A DNA stretch of 64,000 nt from JAENVU01 sp046598395 (GTDB lineage Bacteria; Actinomycetota; Acidimicrobiia; IMCC26256; JAENVU01). A program made the translations under genes and the position numbers. Below the pieces are notes generated by a model that did no database searches, was not told where the DNA came from, and saw only the letters and a program-made list of their open reading frames with translations. Position 1 is the stretch's first letter; every line of letters begins with the position of its first letter. Location: assembly GCA_046598395.1 (NCBI GenBank), contig JBKJIQ010000003.1, positions 1-64,000 on the forward strand, given 5' to 3'. This document shows, in pieces, positions 59,818 to 64,000 of the stretch.

Positions 59818-60185
59818 TGATTCGAACCGCGGCGCAAGCCGATCGCCTCGACGCCACCGCGCATGCGGTCGCGGATCCCACGCGTCGGCGAATCCTCACG
59901 CTCGTACGCGACCGCGAGGTTTCGGCGGGCGAACTGGCCGTTCAGTTCTCACACCTGAGCCGGCCTGCGGTCTCCCAACACCTCCGGGTGCTCCGGGCCG
60001 CTCGCTTGGTGTCGGTCCGTAACGAGGGACCCCGGCGCATGTACCGCAGCCAGCCGGAAGGCCTGGCGGAGATGCGCAGCTTCATCGACGAGATGTGGAC
60101 GGATCGACTCGCACACCTGAAGCGTGCCGTCGAGAACTCCGCGAGCCCTGCGCACCCGCGCCCCAAGAAGAAAGCGAAGCCATGA
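59817..60185 (+). CDS. ArsR-family HTH regulator
   Basis: A 122-residue winged-helix protein with A-V-A-D-P-T-R-R-R-I-L-T-L-V and recognition helix R-P-A-V-S-Q-H-L-R-V-L. A lysine-rich tail (P-K-K-K-A-K-P) ends it. No metal-binding Cys set is visible. It overlaps the SRPBCC gene by 4 bp. It is paralogous in layout to the pair at 7105-7916. Its operator is likely the inverted repeat at 59800-59817. Confidence 0.88.
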   Translation: MIRTAAQADRLDATAHAVADPTRRRILTLVRDREVSAGELAVQFSHLSRPAVSQHLRVLRAARLVSVRNEGPRRMYRSQPEGLAEMRSFIDEMWTDRLAHLKRAVENSASPAHPRPKKKAKP

Positions 60186-60643
60186 GCATGCTCGATACCA
60201 ACCTGGAAACCATCGAACACGTCGTCCGTATCGATGCCGCACCCGAGACGGTGTGGACGTTCTGGACCGACCCCGCCCGACTCTGCGAGTGGTGGGGCGT
60301 TGAAGCCGAAGCCGTGGCCGAGCCCGGCGGCGTCTTTCGGGTCGTGATGGACAGCGGCGCGCCCGTCATGCGCGGTGAGTACGTGGAGCTGGATCCACCC
60401 CATCGGTTGGTCTTCACCTTCGGCTGGGAAGGCAATGCCCCCGATGACCCCCTCGCACCCGGGTCAACTCGGGTCGAGGTGACGCTCGAACCCGATGCCG
60501 ACGCAACCGTCCTCACCCTCCGACACGAGTTGGCATCCACTCATGCCGCGGACCACGCCAAGGGCTGGGCGCACTTCCTCGACGACCAGATGACCGCGCT
60601 CGCGCGCCTTCAGCATCAGGACGAACCCAACGGGAACACCTAA
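60182..60643 (+). CDS. SRPBCC / AHSA1-like domain protein
   Basis: A 153-residue START-like protein: V-R-I-D-A-A-P-E-T-V-W-T-F-W-T-D at the N-terminus, C-E-W-W-G, F-R-V-V-M-D-S-G and the closing helix K-G-W-A-H-F-L-D-D-Q. It probably holds a hydrophobic ligand. ATG 60182 overlaps the ArsR stop by 4 bp. It is the second ArsR-SRPBCC pair in the window. Confidence 0.85.
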   Translation: MSMLDTNLETIEHVVRIDAAPETVWTFWTDPARLCEWWGVEAEAVAEPGGVFRVVMDSGAPVMRGEYVELDPPHRLVFTFGWEGNAPDDPLAPGSTRVEVTLEPDADATVLTLRHELASTHAADHAKGWAHFLDDQMTALARLQHQDEPNGNT

Positions 60644-60703
60644 TGGCCGCACCGCGCCATGAAAGCCTCGATCATGAACGATCTCGCCCGCCTCGAGATG
60701 CGA

Positions 60704-61333
60704 TCACATCGTAAGTGAGACCACCAACAGTGCCTGCGCCACGTGGTACGTCACGATGATCGCCACGGGCTGCCACGGACGCGGCTGCACGAACCGATCT
60801 TCGCCAATGAGCGCGTCTGACGTCATGAAGAACAGCGCGCCGACGGCACCCAGTACGTTCCCACTGGCGACCGCGCTACTCACCATGACGAGGATCGTGA
60901 GCACGTAGGCGACCACCGGTGCCACGAGTTCGAGATGACCCTTGGCGCGGATACCGCCGACGAGTCGCGTGCCCAGGATTGCGGCCACCGCCACCACGGG
61001 AATCGCTAACAACCAGTTTCCATCGGTGTCCTGGTTCAGACCCACCACATACGCAACGTGTCCCAGCAGGAATGATGCGAGTCCGGCCACGAACGCGTCA
61101 GTCGGCAGCATCAGAAACACATCGCCCGCGAGTGAGAGCACCAGTGCGATGACGAACCACGTCCGAGCCGTGGATGCCACCGGGTCGAGCGCCACCGCAG
61201 CCCCGATCATCAGCACGAGGGTGAGTGGCTTGAAGATGTGAATCCCCAGCTGGACCCGACGGGCCACCGAGACCCAGTTGCCGATCGCCGCGAGCCCGGC
61301 CAGTGTCATGAGCACGACCGCCAGGGTGTTCAT
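60704..61333 (-). CDS. YhhN family membrane protein (lysoplasmalogenase-like)
   Basis: A 209-residue protein with about eight membrane helices. L-A-G-D-V-F-L-M-L and T-S-D-A-L-I-G-E-D-R-F carry the conserved acidic residues of the YhhN/TMEM86 family, whose animal member hydrolyses lysoplasmalogen. ATG 61333 is used. A 14-bp tandem duplication covers the start region. Converges with the SRPBCC gene (60-bp gap, no clear hairpin). Lipid substrate in bacteria is not known. Confidence 0.85.
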   Translation of the reverse strand: MNTLAVVLMTLAGLAAIGNWVSVARRVQLGIHIFKPLTLVLMIGAAVALDPVASTARTWFVIALVLSLAGDVFLMLPTDAFVAGLASFLLGHVAYVVGLNQDTDGNWLLAIPVVAVAAILGTRLVGGIRAKGHLELVAPVVAYVLTILVMVSSAVASGNVLGAVGALFFMTSDALIGEDRFVQPRPWQPVAIIVTYHVAQALLVVSLTM

Positions 61334-61353
61334 CGACGGGTGTTCATCGACGG
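61327..61353. repeat. 14-bp tandem duplication at the YhhN gene start
   Basis: TGTTCATCGACGGG at 61327-61340 is followed directly by a second copy (13 of 14 bases) at 61341-61353. The duplicated segment includes the start codon region; the second ATG it creates is out of frame. Confidence 0.75.
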
Positions 61354-61445
61354 CCTCGGGCTTGCACCGGGTCACCATACGCGACGAGTCCCGACGTCAC
61401 CCTCTGACCAACTTGTGCCCGCCTCGTCGGCTGGGAGCTTGGGCG

Positions 61446-62060
61446 CTACGGACTGAGGCGCTGGATTGTCCAGCCGTCCGGAGTCAGCAGGTATACGACC
61501 CGGTCGTGCACCCGATCATCCCGGTTGCGCCAGAACTCCATCCGGACAGGCTGGATGCGATAGCCACCCCAATGCGGCGGCCGCGGGACCATCTCGGGGA
61601 ACCGGGCACTCACCGCTTCCACTTGGGCCTCGAGCGTCGCTCGATCCGCAACCACTTCACTCTGGTGCGACGCCCACGCCCCGAGCTGATGACCGCGGGG
61701 CCGATTGGAGAAATACGTGTCGGACTCGGCCGCGTCGATACGCTCTGCGGAGCCCTCGATCCGGACTTGGGCGTCAAGTTGGGGCCAGTAGAACAGCGCC
61801 GCGACCGGCGCTCGGTCGCCCATTTCCACACCCTTGCGACTCTCGTAGTTGGTGAAGAAGACGAAACCGCGAGCGTCGATCCCTCGCAACAACACCACCC
61901 GCGAGGAGGGTCGGCCATCGGCACCCACCGTGGCCACGGTCATCGCCGCGCAACGGCCATCGGTTGCTGCGATAGCGGTGTCGTACCAACCGGAGAACTG
62001 TGTGATCGGATCCGGATCGACGGTCCGCTCATCCAGGGGTTCCAACCGATTGAGGGTCAT
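61446..62060 (-). CDS. pdxH: Pyridoxamine 5'-phosphate oxidase
   Basis: A 204-residue PdxH: S-S-R-V-V-L-L-R-G, F-F-T-N-Y-E-S-R-K-G, A-A-L-F-Y-W, and the ending H-W-G-G-Y-R...W-x-I-x-R-L-S-P are family hallmarks for FMN and pyridoxamine-phosphate binding. It makes PLP with oxygen. The start is ATG 62060; an upstream in-frame codon gives 14 extra residues without support. Divergent from the VOC gene with 70 bp between starts. Confidence 0.93.
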   Translation of the reverse strand: MTLNRLEPLDERTVDPDPITQFSGWYDTAIAATDGRCAAMTVATVGADGRPSSRVVLLRGIDARGFVFFTNYESRKGVEMGDRAPVAALFYWPQLDAQVRIEGSAERIDAAESDTYFSNRPRGHQLGAWASHQSEVVADRATLEAQVEAVSARFPEMVPRPPHWGGYRIQPVRMEFWRNRDDRVHDRVVYLLTPDGWTIQRLSP

Positions 62061-62130
62061 GCCCCGACGGTACGCTGCCGTGGATGTTCGGTACTTGCTC
62101 AATCGGTCAGGAACCGGGAGAATCCCAACT

Positions 62131-62655
62131 ATGAGCTTTCATCACCTCGCTATCGCCACCCGTGATCTCGAAGCGAACCACGCGTTCTATACCGAGTCCA
62201 TGGGCTTCACCCTCGAACGCACCAACGTTGCGCCCACGGACACCGGCGGCTGGGCGCGCCACGTGTTCTACGACACCGGCAACGGCGAAATGATCGCATT
62301 CTGGGATCTGCACGATCCCGCGATCGGCGACTTCGTGCCATCGATCTCGGAGGGCCTCGGACTCCCACAGTGGACGAACCACATCGCGTTCAACGCGCCG
62401 ACGGTCGACGACCTCGCAGTGGCTCGCCAACGCTGGCAGGACCACGGGCACTACGTGTTCGAGATCGACCACGGCTGGTGTACGTCGATCTACACCACCG
62501 ACCCGAACGGAATCATGGTGGAGTTCTGCACCACAACGGCGGTGGCTACCGATGCGGATCGCGCCGACGCACTTCGCCTCCTACGCGAGGTAACGCCCGA
62601 GCTCGAAGCTGCGCCCACCGGAACTCTGTACTCACCCACACCTGCCCCGGTCTGA
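62131..62655 (+). CDS. VOC-family dioxygenase-like protein
   Basis: A 174-residue vicinal-oxygen-chelate protein. F-H-H-L-A-I-A-T-R-D begins it with a likely metal His; N-H-I-A-F-N-A-P gives the second His and D-P-N-G-I-M-V-E-F-C the Glu, matching glyoxalase/extradiol-type sites. It ends 8 bp before the convergent CaiB gene. Possible dioxygenase or isomerase; no specific substrate. Confidence 0.82.
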   Translation: MSFHHLAIATRDLEANHAFYTESMGFTLERTNVAPTDTGGWARHVFYDTGNGEMIAFWDLHDPAIGDFVPSISEGLGLPQWTNHIAFNAPTVDDLAVARQRWQDHGHYVFEIDHGWCTSIYTTDPNGIMVEFCTTTAVATDADRADALRLLREVTPELEAAPTGTLYSPTPAPV

Positions 62656-62663
62656 CCGCTCGC

Positions 62664-63860
62664 TCAGGCGATCACACCATCCGCGTGAAGCGCGACGAGT
62701 GTTGCGGCGTCGAGATCGAGGAGCGCGCCGAGCACCGCGTCGGTGTGTTCGCCCAGAGCAGGACCGACGGTGCGGATAGCGCCCGGCGTGCGCGACAGCT
62801 TCGGAACAATCCCCGTCATCGGAAGCGCCCGCTCGAAACCGGCCGCCAACCGAACGATCATCTCGCGTGCCGCAACGTGTGGGTCGGCCGCGAGATCCGG
62901 CGCGGTGTTGATCAGTCCCGCCGGGATCGAATGCGATTCGAGCTGGCGCAACACCTCGGCAGCCGGCAGGGTCACCGTCCACGCCCCAACCTCGGCATCG
63001 AGGGCGTTCTGCCCGGCCGCCCGCGCGGCATGGGTGGCGTACGGCGCGATCAGGTCCGGTCGGTTCATGGCATCGGTCAGCCGTGCGAACACCGCATCGG
63101 CATTCGCGGCGATGACCACATCACGCCCATCCGCGGTCGGGTAAGCGTTCGAGGGTGCAACACCAGGCAGGTAGCCGCCGCTGCGACCGCGGACGATTCC
63201 ACCAAGCTCGAAGTCCGCCACCGTCGACTCCATGAGCGCCATCACTGCCTCATAAATCGCCACGTCCACTTCCTGACCCAATCCCGACCGATGCCGTTCG
63301 TTCACGGCTGCCAACGTCCCGATCACCGCGAACAACGCCGCGAGCGCGTCGCCGAGCGAGATCCCGGATCGAGCCGGCGGACGGTCTGGGTCGCCAGTGG
63401 TATGGCGGATACCGCCCATCGCTTCGCCGATCGCACCGAAGCCGGGCTCATGCGCTCGGGGCCCGTCCTGACCGAAGCCGGAGACATGCGTGAGAATCAG
63501 GCCCGGATTTACAGCAGCCAGCGCCTCGTATCCCAGTCCCCACTTCGCCAAGGTTCCCGGCTTGAAGTTCTCAATCACCACATCGCAGTGGACGGCGAGC
63601 GACCGGACCAACTGTCGACCACGATCGCTGCGGAGGTCGATCGCAATCGACTGCTTGTTGCGTGCGATCGCCGGCCACCACAAGGATCGACCGTCGAGCG
63701 TCACACCCCACCCGCGCATCGGGTCACCCGATCCCGGCGCCTCGACCTTGATGACATCGGCACCGAGATCACCCAACAGTTGGGCCGCGAACGGGCCCGC
63801 GATGAATGATCCGAGTTCGAGTACGCGCAGGCCGGTGAGCGGCGGTGATGGATCGGTCAC
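62664..63860 (-). CDS. CaiB/BaiF family CoA-transferase
   Basis: A 398-residue class III CoA-transferase. L-G-S-F-I-A-G-P-F-A-A-Q-L-L-G-D-L-G-A-D-V is the N-terminal fold signature, V-I-E-N-F-K-P-G-T the central one, and the catalytic Asp is in I-S-L-G-D-A or nearby. It moves CoA between acids, or, in alpha-methylacyl-CoA racemase relatives, epimerises them. GTG 63860 is the start. Substrate unknown; steroid side-chain or carnitine-type acids are both possible. Confidence 0.87.
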   Translation of the reverse strand: MTDPSPPLTGLRVLELGSFIAGPFAAQLLGDLGADVIKVEAPGSGDPMRGWGVTLDGRSLWWPAIARNKQSIAIDLRSDRGRQLVRSLAVHCDVVIENFKPGTLAKWGLGYEALAAVNPGLILTHVSGFGQDGPRAHEPGFGAIGEAMGGIRHTTGDPDRPPARSGISLGDALAALFAVIGTLAAVNERHRSGLGQEVDVAIYEAVMALMESTVADFELGGIVRGRSGGYLPGVAPSNAYPTADGRDVVIAANADAVFARLTDAMNRPDLIAPYATHAARAAGQNALDAEVGAWTVTLPAAEVLRQLESHSIPAGLINTAPDLAADPHVAAREMIVRLAAGFERALPMTGIVPKLSRTPGAIRTVGPALGEHTDAVLGALLDLDAATLVALHADGVIA

Positions 63861-63881
63861 AGCCGCCTAGCCTGCCACCCC

Positions 63882-64000
63882 ATGCCACCAGCACCCACCA
63901 CTCGGATCGGCCGCTACGAAAATCCGTACCGGGTGGCGGAATGGCACCGGGAACCGCCCTCGGGAACGCACTGCACCGCGCTGGTGCTCGAGACCCAAGA
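63882..64000 (+). CDS. Unidentified gene, cut by the right edge
   Basis: From ATG 63882 the frame is open to the window end (39 codons). It reads T-R-I-G-R-Y-E-N-P-Y-R-V-A-E-W-H-R-E-P-P. No family was recognised from so short a piece. It is divergent from the CaiB-type gene with only 21 bp between starts. Codon use looks like that of neighbours (high GC at third positions). Confidence 0.5.
   Translation, partial: MPPAPTTRIGRYENPYRVAEWHREPPSGTHCTALVLETQ

Noticed and set aside
1..64000. tRNA, rRNA, transposase, integrase or phage genes
   Set aside because: I looked for tRNA-type T-arm sequences and for recombinase motifs on both strands and found none that hold up.

Overview
The window is gene-dense, high-GC DNA with short spacers and many ATGA or GTGA stop/start overlaps. 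Gene content points to an actinobacterium: F420-type LLM oxidoreductases, a DUF2550 protein, a tandem-GNAT mycothiol-synthase-like protein, and several mycobacterial-type steroid catabolism enzymes. An Acidimicrobiia-like member is my guess from the mix of genes. No rRNA, tRNA, CRISPR array, transposase or phage gene was found.

Layout. 1-9.2 kb: a serine hydrolase cut by the left edge, a GT-C type membrane glycosyltransferase, an AhpD-like protein, an MFS carrier, a limonene-epoxide-hydrolase-like enzyme, an amidohydrolase, a sulfotransferase, an ArsR/SRPBCC pair and a thiolase. 9.3-14.8 kb: a minus-strand run of GH2 beta-galactosidase, SDR and acyl-CoA ligase. 14.8-17.3 kb: LLM oxidoreductase, VOC protein and GNAT. 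17.3-20.6 kb: a fadE31-like, ACAD, fadA6-like operon. 20.6-21.2 kb: a gene-free stretch with repeats and hairpins. 21.2-23.1 kb: a secreted PKD/repeat protein. 23.1-26.3 kb: DUF35, Ltp3-like thiolase and FadD19-like ligase. 27.8-32.5 kb: echA20-ipdA-ipdB-ipdC-quinone oxidoreductase. 32.6-34.0 kb: a DUF4143 ATPase preceded by a 22-bp-period repeat array. 34.0-36.7 kb: SDR and copper amine oxidase. 36.7-38.8 kb: a broken Calx-beta gene. 38.8-41.8 kb: membrane protein, fae, fadE30, ipdF. 41.8-43.6 kb: LLM oxidoreductase and sortase. 43.6-48.1 kb: TPP riboswitch, thiamine pyrophosphokinase and a thiamine ABC transporter. 48.1-64 kb: housekeeping and amino-acid enzymes, a two-component system with ribB, a second ArsR/SRPBCC pair, pdxH, a CaiB/BaiF CoA-transferase and an edge-truncated gene.

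How the genes work together. The main theme is degradation of the steroid C/D rings (the HIP pathway of mycobacteria): EchA20 and IpdAB open rings, IpdC and IpdF oxidise or reduce the intermediate, and FadE30, FadE31, a FadE33-like ACAD and FadA6 carry out beta-oxidation. Ltp3/DUF35 and FadD-type ligases fit side-chain work. Two of these operons, echA20 and fadE31, carry the same operator-like palindrome (CTGACG-N3-CRTCAG), but no candidate repressor gene lies in the window. The divergent echA20/SDR pair known from Mycobacterium is here separated by the DUF4143 ATPase with its repeat array. A formaldehyde-activating-enzyme gene sits 6 bp upstream of fadE30. These three points are the most unusual things in the window.
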